Below are positions 8,630 through 16,227 of a DNA stretch of 64,000 bases, piece after piece. How positions within the stretch are numbered: position 1 is the first letter of the stretch; the number at the start of each line of letters is the position of its first letter. Below the pieces are notes generated by a model. That model made no database searches. It saw only the letters and a list, made by a program, of their open reading frames with translations, and was not told the origin of the DNA. Source of the DNA: Actinophytocola oryzae (lineage in GTDB: Bacteria > Actinomycetota > Actinomycetes > Mycobacteriales > Pseudonocardiaceae); NCBI RefSeq assembly GCF_004364325.1, contig NZ_SOCP01000020.1, forward strand, positions 1-64,000, given 5' to 3'. The position numbers were made by a program, and so were the translations under genes.

Positions 8630-9928
8630 TCACCGGAGTTCGGCGACCTCGGGCAGGTCGTCGCCGAAGTACTGGTGCAGGATCCTCCGGAAGGACCGGT
8701 CGCCGCGGCGCTCGAGGTAGCGGCGGCCCGCGGCGCTACGGCCCAGGACGTGGTAGCGAAGAAAGTTGAGCGCGAGCAGCGGCGGGATGGCCCAGGGAAG
8801 CCGGTAAGGGAGCTCCAGGTCGTGCACGCCCTTGCGGCCGATGAAGTAGCCGAGCATGCTGAGCAGCCGTTCCCGGGCGTACGTTCCGCGCTGGCGGGCG
8901 AAGCGCCGGAAATGGAGGGAGCGCTGGGCGTCGACGGCGGCCCTCGCCAAGGGCGGCCCGGACGGCCCACCGTAGCTCTGGGTGAGCAGCAGGTGGTAGT
9001 TGAGCCGGTGTTGGCCACGTTCGCTGTGGTGGAGCCAGTCCTCGTCGATGCCCAGCAGCCAGCCCACGTATCGCCACATGTGCATCACGGCGCGGGACTC
9101 GGCCCGGGTGACGCGGACGCCAAGTAGCCGGACCCCCAGGAGTGGTACGGCGTTGAACAGACCCAGCGTCGCGGCGAGGTCGGAGCGGTTGATCGGCAGC
9201 CCCCACCGGCCGGTGTCCCACTCCCCTCGGGTTTCGAACCGGTAGTTGACCAGTGCGTGCATGAGACGGACGTGGACGGTGAGCCGGAAGCCCGCGCCGG
9301 TGCGCCGCATCGCGTCGTGCCCGGAGATCGTGGTGGCCCAGTGTTGGGTCTCGGCGAGCCTGCGGCGGGTCCTGGAGCCGGTCAGCGCCCCGGTCTGAAC
9401 GAGCACGTCGGCCGCGCCGCCGAACCGGTAGGACCCGATCAGGGACAGCTGGAGCAGGACATCGGCGGCGTTGCGGCCGAAGCGCCGGAAGACCCGGCCG
9501 CCGTCGTTGACCAGGTCGAAGTCCACCCAGTCCGGGACGGTGTCGACCGCGGAGAAGAAGTCCCGCAGCGGCCGCGCCGCGTCGGGTACCCGCTCGATCC
9601 CCTCGGTGAGCGCCTGCGTGAACTGCGCCATCGAGACCTTGTCCGGATCGTCCGGGTTCCGGCTGGTGATCGCCCGGGCCAGCGCGGCACCGGGCTCGTC
9701 CCGGGCGTGGAGGCGCCTGCCGATCGTGTCCAGCAGCGCGGGGTCGGGGTCGTGCAGTCGGATCAGCCGCCGCAACGGGCGGCCGATCCGGCGGTTGACG
9801 GGCTCGGTCTCGCGGAACCGCTGTGGGTAGGTGCCGGTCATCGTGGCTTTGGTCCAATCGTGGGCATTCGCGTCGGCGAGACGAGCCTGGGTGACGCGCC
9901 ACGGGTGCGGGCCCCTGCGCCTCGGCAC
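8630..9928 (-). CDS. DUF2236 oxygenase (MpaB/Lcp-like family)
   Basis: A 432-residue, mainly helical protein of the oxygenase MpaB/latex-clearing protein family. Typical segments are the N-terminal RFRETEPVNRR, a central LIGSYRFGGAADVLVQTGAL, the histidine-rich HVRLMHALVNYR, VMHMWRYVGWLLGI with an expected haem-ligand His environment, and a C-terminal YRLPWAIPPLLALNFLRYHVLG. Known relatives are haem b proteins that cleave double bonds of isoprenoid chains oxidatively (rubber oxygenase, MpaB in mycophenolic acid biosynthesis). The start is uncertain: GTG at 9928 gives the longest form, and ATG at 9841 keeps all conserved parts. It lies 15 bases downstream of the FAD oxidoreductase and is presumably co-transcribed from operator site 2. 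Confidence 0.8.
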   Translation of the reverse strand: MPRRRGPHPWRVTQARLADANAHDWTKATMTGTYPQRFRETEPVNRRIGRPLRRLIRLHDPDPALLDTIGRRLHARDEPGAALARAITSRNPDDPDKVSMAQFTQALTEGIERVPDAARPLRDFFSAVDTVPDWVDFDLVNDGGRVFRRFGRNAADVLLQLSLIGSYRFGGAADVLVQTGALTGSRTRRRLAETQHWATTISGHDAMRRTGAGFRLTVHVRLMHALVNYRFETRGEWDTGRWGLPINRSDLAATLGLFNAVPLLGVRLLGVRVTRAESRAVMHMWRYVGWLLGIDEDWLHHSERGQHRLNYHLLLTQSYGGPSGPPLARAAVDAQRSLHFRRFARQRGTYARERLLSMLGYFIGRKGVHDLELPYRLPWAIPPLLALNFLRYHVLGRSAAGRRYLERRGDRSFRRILHQYFGDDLPEVAELR

Positions 9929-9943
9929 CCGTGGCGCGCCTGA

Positions 9944-11773
9944 TCAGGGGTTGGGCAGCGGCACGGTGTCGAAGGCGTTGGGCAGCCCCAGGTCGAACCG
10001 CCGGTCGTCGTCGTCGAAGATCCCCTGGAAACCCTCCGGCAGCCAGAGGTCGTACAGCGTGGCGTGGGTCATGCCGCCACCGGTGTTGTCCATGATCGCG
10101 TTGGCCGCCTTACGACCGGCCTCGTTCGCGCCCTCCATCGTCGCGAGGTTGATGTTGGCCTTGACGTAGTCGGAGGCGATGTAGAGGTTGGGAATCGCGG
10201 TGGTCGCCTCCGGCCTGCTGTTCCACGAGTCGGGCGAGTTGATCAGCAGGGGTTCGTCGTTGGCGACGCCCGGGGTGCCGGGCGCGGTGATCGCGGGGTC
10301 GATGAAGGTGGAATGGATCATGGCGTCCGGCAGGGCGAACGGACCGAAGGGGATCGACCGGCGCAGCTGTTCCTTGATCTCGGCGATGATCTCGGTCGGC
10401 GTGCAGTTCTTGGCCGCCTTGCCGTAGAGGACACCGGGCTTGTCCCAGGCGGACACGTCGATCGAGAGGCAGTCCTGGACAGAGCCGTCCCCGTAGGTGG
10501 TGGCGAACTTCCTCTTCCAGAACTGGTTCTGGTTGATGGAGGTCAGCGCCCACGGCTGGGCGGAGTAGGCGACGTGTCCCTTGCTCAGGTTCAGCGGGCT
10601 CCGCAGGTACATCATGACGCCGTTCATCCAGTCCCAGGTGAGGTTCCGGATCCTGGCAAGACTGGGGTCCGCGGCGAGGATGTCGTTGCTGAGCAGGGGA
10701 ATGGCGCGCTCGACCGGGACGGCGAGCACGTAGTGGTCGGCGTCGACCACGGTGTCACCGGTGCTGGTCGAGACGCGGGCGCCGCTGATGGTGCGGTTGG
10801 TGACCTGGAGTTCGGTCAGGGTGGCGCCCATGGTGAACGTGACCCCGCGGGTGCGCAGGTAGTCCACCCATGGGTCGACGAGCGCCTCGTTCGTCGGCGC
10901 GTTGAGCACCCGGTCGGGTGCGCTGTAGCCGCCGAGACCGAGCGTGCTGTAAACCCATGCCTCGGCCATGAGCCCCATGGTCCTGGCGTTCGCCTTGTCC
11001 GGTTTCGCCGCGACGAGGGTGCTGGTGAACATGTCCACGAGGATGTCCCGGTAGTTCTGGGACATCCTCGCCGACTGGACGAACTCGGCGAAGCTCAGCT
11101 TCTCCCACTGCCCGAGGCGGCGCTTGGGACCGCTCGTGACGAACACGATCATCTTCTGCAGGAAGTAGAGGATCTCGTCGATCGGCACCAGCGTGCCGAG
11201 CGAGATCGCGGTCTGCAGGAAGGCGAGCAGGGAGTCGGGGGACAGCGTACCGATGAGGCTGCCCCGCGCGGGCAGCCGCAGCGTGGTGCCCCGGTAGAAG
11301 GCGACCTCCTCCTCGCCGGAGACGAGGTTGTCCTTCGCGGTGCCGCCGGGCACCGGGATCCTGCTCATCGTTTCCGGAAGGTTCTGGTAGAAGCCGGGGA
11401 AGAACCGGAACCCGTGCTCGGCGGGCAGGTCGAACCGGCCACCGGTACCGGTGCCCGGCACGGGCATGCTGCGGCACTTGCCGCCCCAGGCCTTCCGCTC
11501 GTAGACCGTCACCTGGAAGCCGCGTTCGGCGAGCTCGTGGGCGACGGTCAGGCCGCCCATGCCGCCGCCGAAGACCGCGACCCGACGACCGGCGGCGCGG
11601 CGTACCGACCGGGGCGCGGCGGCGGCCTCGGTCGCGGAGGTGATCCCGAGACCGGTGGCGCCGGCCACTGTCGCGCCGGCGGCGAGGGAGCCGAGGAACC
11701 GGCGCCGGCCGATGCGCGGATCGTGGCCGTTCGAGGGGCCGGTGTGGTTCGACGAGTGGACGTCATCCGACAT
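9944..11773 (-). CDS. Tat-exported FAD-dependent amine oxidase/desaturase-like oxidoreductase
   Basis: A 609-residue protein. The ATG at 11771-11773 is chosen because AGGAG precedes it by 7 bases. The N-terminus has a twin-arginine signal (GRRRFLGSLAAGATVAGATG) with an Ala-rich cleavage region, so the mature enzyme should act outside the membrane. The FAD Rossmann motif VAVFGGGMGGLTVAHELAERG and the following WGGKCRS and FDLPAEHGFRFFPGFY are typical of the phytoene-desaturase/amine-oxidase superfamily. The C-terminus has LYIASDYVKANINLATMEGANEAGR, the second FAD contact. Known superfamily reactions include dehydrogenation, isomerisation and hydroxysqualene dehydroxylation; the substrate here is not evident. 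It heads the operon with the MpaB-like oxygenase. Confidence 0.82.
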   Translation of the reverse strand: MSDDVHSSNHTGPSNGHDPRIGRRRFLGSLAAGATVAGATGLGITSATEAAAAPRSVRRAAGRRVAVFGGGMGGLTVAHELAERGFQVTVYERKAWGGKCRSMPVPGTGTGGRFDLPAEHGFRFFPGFYQNLPETMSRIPVPGGTAKDNLVSGEEEVAFYRGTTLRLPARGSLIGTLSPDSLLAFLQTAISLGTLVPIDEILYFLQKMIVFVTSGPKRRLGQWEKLSFAEFVQSARMSQNYRDILVDMFTSTLVAAKPDKANARTMGLMAEAWVYSTLGLGGYSAPDRVLNAPTNEALVDPWVDYLRTRGVTFTMGATLTELQVTNRTISGARVSTSTGDTVVDADHYVLAVPVERAIPLLSNDILAADPSLARIRNLTWDWMNGVMMYLRSPLNLSKGHVAYSAQPWALTSINQNQFWKRKFATTYGDGSVQDCLSIDVSAWDKPGVLYGKAAKNCTPTEIIAEIKEQLRRSIPFGPFALPDAMIHSTFIDPAITAPGTPGVANDEPLLINSPDSWNSRPEATTAIPNLYIASDYVKANINLATMEGANEAGRKAANAIMDNTGGGMTHATLYDLWLPEGFQGIFDDDDRRFDLGLPNAFDTVPLPNP

Positions 11774-11794
11774 TGGAGACTCCTTCGATACCCT

Positions 11795-11814
11795 AACCGA
11801 CATCACTGTCGGTT
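11795..11814. promoter_or_regulatory. TetR-type operator, site 2
   Basis: Perfect inverted repeat AACCGACA-TCAC-TGTCGGTT, 22-41 bases upstream of the FAD oxidoreductase ATG. Arms and spacer length are identical to site 1. A further half site, TGTCGGTT, lies at 11984-11991 at the end of the AraC-like gene. Confidence 0.75.
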
Positions 11815-11989
11815 CTTGTGGGAGCAGGATGGAACGTCGGTCACGCGTGCGTCAAGTCCTGACCGTCGCGTTCTGGTCACAGTGAGTACGTTTTCCCCCA
11901 ACGGCTATCGAGATGGACATGAGGGTCGACGCACTCGGGTCCAGTCTCTTCCGTGGCGTCGTGTCGGCCGAGGCCAACAGCGATGTCGG

Positions 11990-13039
11990 TTAGTGGAAGG
12001 TGCCTGGGGTCGCGCCGGTCCAGCGCTTGAAGGCGTGGCTGAACCCGGACGTGCTCGCGTAGCCGAGGGCGTCGGCGACCGTCTCCACCGTGTGCCCGTC
12101 CGCCAGCATCGCGCGGGCGAGCGCCGTCGCCACCTCGGTGGCGAGCACGCTGAACGACGTTCCCTCGGCGTGCAGGGCGCGCCGCAACGAGCGCTCGCCG
12201 AGGTTGAGGTCGGCGGCGACCTGACGCGGGGTGGCGATCCCCTCGCCCCGCTCCACTCCCCGGTGCAGCCGGTCGCGGACGGTCTGGGCCAGGTCCACGG
12301 GTGCCGGACGACGCAGTTCGGTCCGGCGCCTCTCGCAGTGGCGACGGGACAGCGCCGCGGTGTGCGGTTCGGCCTGCAACAGTGGCGTGTTCAACGCCTC
12401 CGCCGTCAGGACGCCGCCGGTGACGGGCCTGCCGAAGGCGGGGCGCACGCCGAACAACCGCTGGTAGACGGCTCCGTAGGACGGTTCGGGGTGCTGGAAG
12501 TCCAGGTGGCTGATCGGACGGCAGGGACCGATCAGGTCACGGACGAACGTGACCGTCGCGGCCATCTCGCGCTCGGCCAGGAACCGGCAGACGTCCGGGT
12601 CGGCGTCCCCGGGCAGGGCGCGCTGGTCCAGCGTCGCGCGGAGGCCGTGCTCGGTGCGCTGGATCATGAACGGGGTGAACATGAAGGTGAGGTCGAGGTA
12701 GCTCAGGCCGACCTCCACCGCCTGGCCGAGCGTCGCGCTGCTGATGGCCGCGAGACCGAGCAGCCCGTAGGTCGTCAGGTGGTACCGCCGGCCTGCGGTG
12801 AGCCCGAGGGCGGGCACGTGCGCCAGTTCGCGGACGAGGTTGCCGATCAGCGCGTGCTCCTGCCCGGCGCTGATCTCGGCGTCCGGATCGGTCAGGTCCA
12901 TGCTGCCCAGCCCGGTGCCGCGCAGGCAGCGTTCGATCGGCATGCCGTGTTCGCCGGCGAGTTCGGTCAGAAGCGCCGCGCTGGCAGTGCCACGCCTGCT
13001 GTTGGCCGTAAGTCGCACCGAAGTGTCCGCGTCGTGCAT
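11990..13039 (-). CDS. AraC-family transcriptional regulator
   Basis: A 349-residue protein. The N-terminal about 190 residues resemble the Arabinose_bd (PF12625) domain of OruR/ArgR-like AraC proteins (IERCLRGTGLGSMDLTDPDAEISAGQEHALIGNLVRELAHVP), and the C-terminus is a two-helix-turn-helix DNA-binding domain (ATPRQVAADLNLGERSLRRALHAEGTSF and TVETVADALGYASTSGFSHAFKRWTGATPGTF). It lies 100 bases downstream of the carboxylase gene on the same strand, and could regulate either the catabolic cluster or the lipid locus. Activators of this type often sense fatty acids or amino acids. Confidence 0.87.
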   Translation of the reverse strand: MHDADTSVRLTANSRRGTASAALLTELAGEHGMPIERCLRGTGLGSMDLTDPDAEISAGQEHALIGNLVRELAHVPALGLTAGRRYHLTTYGLLGLAAISSATLGQAVEVGLSYLDLTFMFTPFMIQRTEHGLRATLDQRALPGDADPDVCRFLAEREMAATVTFVRDLIGPCRPISHLDFQHPEPSYGAVYQRLFGVRPAFGRPVTGGVLTAEALNTPLLQAEPHTAALSRRHCERRRTELRRPAPVDLAQTVRDRLHRGVERGEGIATPRQVAADLNLGERSLRRALHAEGTSFSVLATEVATALARAMLADGHTVETVADALGYASTSGFSHAFKRWTGATPGTFH

Positions 13040-13139
13040 GGCCGCTCCCCGTTACCGCTCCCTACTGTGCGATCAAGTCACAGTCTCGGCGATCCGAGAA
13101 CACTTCTACCAGGAGAGCACGCCAATGGTGGAGTGCGCC

Positions 13140-14729
13140 TCACAGCGGGATGTTGCCGTGTTTCTTGGCCGGCAGTACCTTTCGCTTGTTCCGCAACGCA
13201 TCGAACGCGTTCCCGACCTGGAGCCGGGTCTCGGCGGGCACGATCACCGCGTCCACGTAGCCGCGGTCGGCCGCGGAGTACACGTCGGCGTGGTGTTCGC
13301 GGTACCGGTCGGCGAGGCGTCGTTCCGCGGCCGGGCGGTCCGCTTCGGCCAGCGCGGCGAGCTCACGGCGGTGCAGGATCCGCACGGCGCCCTCCGCACC
13401 CATGACCGCGATCTCCGCGGTGGGCCAGGCGAGATTGACGTCCGCTCCGAGGTGTTTGGACCCCATCACGGCGTAGCCACCGCCGTAGGCCTTCCTGGTC
13501 ACGACCGTCACCTGCGGGACAGTGGCCTCCGCGTAGGCGTAGAGGAGCTTGGCGCCCCGGCGGATGATTCCGGCACGCTCCTGTGCGATGCCCGGCAGGT
13601 ACCCCGGGACGTCGACGAGGGTGAGCAGCGGGATGCCGAAGGCGTCGCAGAACCGCACGAACCGCGCCGCCTTCTCGGACGCGTCGATGTCGATCACCCC
13701 GGCGTGGTGGCGCGGCTGGTTGGCGACGATGCCGACCGAACTGCCCCGGACCCGGCCGAAGGCGCAGATCATGTTGGGTGCGAACGCACCGTGCACCTGG
13801 GTGAACTCCCCTTCGTCGACGATCCTGGCGATCACCTCGGTCATGTCGTAGGCCCGCTGCGGGGAGTCGGGGACCAGCGCGTCGAGCTCCAGGTCACGTG
13901 CCGTCTGGCCGGGACTGCTCGGATCGGCGAACCGCGGAGCGGTGTCGAGGTTGTTCGAGGGCAGGTAACCCAGCAGGGTCTTGACCCAGTCGATCGCGTC
14001 GGCCTCGTCCGCGGCCCGGTGGTGCGCGTTGCCGGACACCGTCGTGTTGGTCGCGGCTCCGCCGAGGTCCTGGGGGCTCACCCGCTCGCCGGAGACGGCG
14101 TGCACGACCTGCGGACCAGTGATGTACATGTGCGAGATTTCCTCGACCATCACGGTGAAGTCCGTGATGGCCGGGGTGTAAACGGCGCCCCCCGCGCAGG
14201 GACCCATGATCATCGAGATCTGCGGGACGACACCCGAGAAGTGCACGTTCCGGCGTGCGAGCTCGGCGAAGTAGGCGAGGGAGACGACGCCTTCCTGGAT
14301 CCGGGCGCCACCGGAGTCGTTGATGCCGACGACGGGACAGCCGATCGAGAGCGCCAGGTCCATCACCTTGAGGACCTTCGCGCCGAAGACTTCTCCCATA
14401 CTGCCGCCGAACACGCTGAAGTCCTGGGAGAACAGGCAGATCTGCCGGCCGTCGACCCGTGCGTGCCCGGTGACCACCCCGTCGCCGTAGGGGCGGTCCG
14501 CGTCCAGGCCGAACTCCTTGTGGCGGTGCCGGGCGAGCTGGTCGAGCTCCACGAAGGACCCGGGATCGACGAGCAGGTCGATGCGCTCGCGGGCGGTGAG
14601 CTTGCCCTTGGCGTGCTGCCGGTCGGCCGCGTGCTTCTCGGCGGTCGACACCGCGTCGTTCCGGCGCGCGTTCAGGTCGCAGATCCGCGCGGCGGTGCTG
14701 GTCTCGGTGGGCGAATCGGCTTCGAACAT
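13140..14729 (-). CDS. Acyl-CoA carboxylase beta (carboxyltransferase) subunit, AccD4/PccB-like
   Basis: A 529-residue carboxyltransferase of full length. The N-terminal crotonase-like half has GKLTARERIDLLVDPGSF, and the oxyanion-hole glycines are in GINDSGGARIQEGV. The C-terminal half has LVDVPGYLPG and RKAYGGGYAVMGSKHLGAD and ends in the family-typical KKHGNIPL. With a biotinylated alpha subunit it transfers CO2 to an acyl-CoA to give an alkylmalonyl-type extender. No alpha subunit lies in the window, so it must borrow one. It is divergent from the MFS/Pks13-like operon, the arrangement expected if it supplies that synthase, as AccD4 does for Pks13 in Corynebacteriales. Substrate length cannot be read from the sequence alone. 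Confidence 0.88.
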   Translation of the reverse strand: MFEADSPTETSTAARICDLNARRNDAVSTAEKHAADRQHAKGKLTARERIDLLVDPGSFVELDQLARHRHKEFGLDADRPYGDGVVTGHARVDGRQICLFSQDFSVFGGSMGEVFGAKVLKVMDLALSIGCPVVGINDSGGARIQEGVVSLAYFAELARRNVHFSGVVPQISMIMGPCAGGAVYTPAITDFTVMVEEISHMYITGPQVVHAVSGERVSPQDLGGAATNTTVSGNAHHRAADEADAIDWVKTLLGYLPSNNLDTAPRFADPSSPGQTARDLELDALVPDSPQRAYDMTEVIARIVDEGEFTQVHGAFAPNMICAFGRVRGSSVGIVANQPRHHAGVIDIDASEKAARFVRFCDAFGIPLLTLVDVPGYLPGIAQERAGIIRRGAKLLYAYAEATVPQVTVVTRKAYGGGYAVMGSKHLGADVNLAWPTAEIAVMGAEGAVRILHRRELAALAEADRPAAERRLADRYREHHADVYSAADRGYVDAVIVPAETRLQVGNAFDALRNKRKVLPAKKHGNIPL

Positions 14730-14943
14730 GCCGCTCCTCCTTGCCGGCAGCGCCCATCGAACGGGTCGGCGCGGCTGGGATCCTGGGATTTTTTCGCGGG
14801 TTCGAAATTGTTGCCAAAGGCCGACGGAAAAGTCAAGTCCTCTTTGTCTTGGTCGTTAGTGGACTCTGAGTTTTCCTTGTGGCACGAAGACTTCGTGACG
14901 CTCCGGTGCCTGACGCCCGGTCATTGTCCATTGCTTTTGGCGG

Positions 14944-16227
14944 GTGAGCGCGAATATGCGTGGTGATCGCGCGGTTTTGGCGATCGTGGCCATGGTCGCG
15001 TTCGTGGCGGCCCTGGACACCACGGTCGTGGCGTCGGCCGGGCCGTCGATGGGCCGGGAGCTGGGGCTGGGGCTGGCCGTCCTGGGCTGGGCCGGGATCG
15101 CGTACCTGCTGCCGTACGGGGTGGTGATGCTGCCGGCCGGTGCGGTGATCGACCGGCTCGGCAGGCGCCGGGTCCTGTTCGCCGGCTGCGGACTGTTCGC
15201 TGCCGGTGCGCTGCTCGGCGGACTGGCCTGGTCCTCGGGTGCCCTCCTGGCGGCGCGGGGAGTCCAGGGCTTCGCGGCGGCGTTCCTGGTGCCGGGCACG
15301 CTCAGCCTCGTCCGGACCGGGTTGCCCGCGCGACGGCGAGCACTCGCCGTGGCGGTCTGGACGGCCGCGCTGGCCGGCGCGCTCGCGCTGGGGCCGTTGC
15401 TCGGCGGGGTGGTCGCGGAGCACCTGCACTGGCGCTGGATCTTCCTCGGCACCCTGCCGGTCTTCGCGGTCGTGGCGGCACTGGTCGCCCTGGCCGTGGG
15501 GCCGGAACCGGTCCGGGCCGGCACCACCGTACGGCGCCGCGCGGCCGCGTTGTTCCGGCCGCCCGCGCGCCGGACCTTTGCCGGCGCGAACGCGCTGATG
15601 GTGCTGTGGGGCCTCGGGATGAGCGGGATCGCGTTCTTCACTCCCCTGGTGCACCAGCGGTTCCTCGGACTGGCACCGCAGGCCGCCGGGGCGCCGCTCG
15701 TGCTGGTGGCGGTCGCGCTGGTCGGTACGACACCGTTCGTCGCGCCGGTCTCCCGCGCGCTGGGACCGGCGCGCGGCGTATGCCTCGGCTTTCTCGTGGT
15801 GGCCGCCGGGCTGCTGGCCGTCGCGCTGGTCGGCACAGAGCCCGCGGTGGCGCCCAGGTTCGCCGGACTCCTGCTGGTCGGCGTGGGTGCGGCGTTCACG
15901 GCCCCGGTCACCGCCCACGCCCTCGACGTGGTCGCCGAGGAGGACGCCGCGACCGCGTCCGGGGTGCTGCTGTCGGCCCAGGAGCTCGCGGGCGCGCTGG
16001 GGGTCGGGTTGACCGGGGTCGTTCTCACCACCGTCCGCGCGGGCGAGCTCGCGTCCGGCGCGGAGGACGGACCCGCCCTCGCGGCCGGGTACACGGCCGC
16101 GCTGCTGCTCGCCGCCGTGGTGCACCTGCTCGCGGCCGCGGTCGCGCTGGTGGTCCTCGCGCCGCGCGGGGTCGCGGCGCGAACCGACGTCCGGACAACG
16201 TCGTCCCAGGAATGCGAGAGACCATGA
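14944..16227 (+). CDS. MFS drug/lipid exporter
   Basis: A 427-residue integral membrane protein with about 12 hydrophobic helices, starting with AVLAIVAMVAFVAALDTTVV. The D-T-T-V motif of the DHA2/QacA-EmrB family and GAVIDRLGRRRVLF (loop 2-3) are present. The start is GTG 14944 or ATG 14956; neither has a strong ribosome-binding site. Its stop overlaps the ATG of the polyketide synthase (ATGA at 16224-16227), so it is translationally coupled to it. It probably exports the lipid product or an intermediate, filling a role like MmpL3 in mycobacteria, though it is of a different family. Confidence 0.85.
   Translation: MSANMRGDRAVLAIVAMVAFVAALDTTVVASAGPSMGRELGLGLAVLGWAGIAYLLPYGVVMLPAGAVIDRLGRRRVLFAGCGLFAAGALLGGLAWSSGALLAARGVQGFAAAFLVPGTLSLVRTGLPARRRALAVAVWTAALAGALALGPLLGGVVAEHLHWRWIFLGTLPVFAVVAALVALAVGPEPVRAGTTVRRRAAALFRPPARRTFAGANALMVLWGLGMSGIAFFTPLVHQRFLGLAPQAAGAPLVLVAVALVGTTPFVAPVSRALGPARGVCLGFLVVAAGLLAVALVGTEPAVAPRFAGLLLVGVGAAFTAPVTAHALDVVAEEDAATASGVLLSAQELAGALGVGLTGVVLTTVRAGELASGAEDGPALAAGYTAALLLAAVVHLLAAAVALVVLAPRGVAARTDVRTTSSQECERP

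Noticed and set aside
11972..11991. Fourth TetR operator at the end of the AraC gene
   Set aside because: Only one arm (TGTCGGTT) is intact; the other matches five of eight bases and the site is inside a coding end, so it is noted only as a half site.
10064..13405. Open frame of 1113 codons on the plus strand
   Set aside because: It lies antisense to the FAD oxidoreductase and AraC genes, which have clear family motifs. High GC content leaves antisense frames open.
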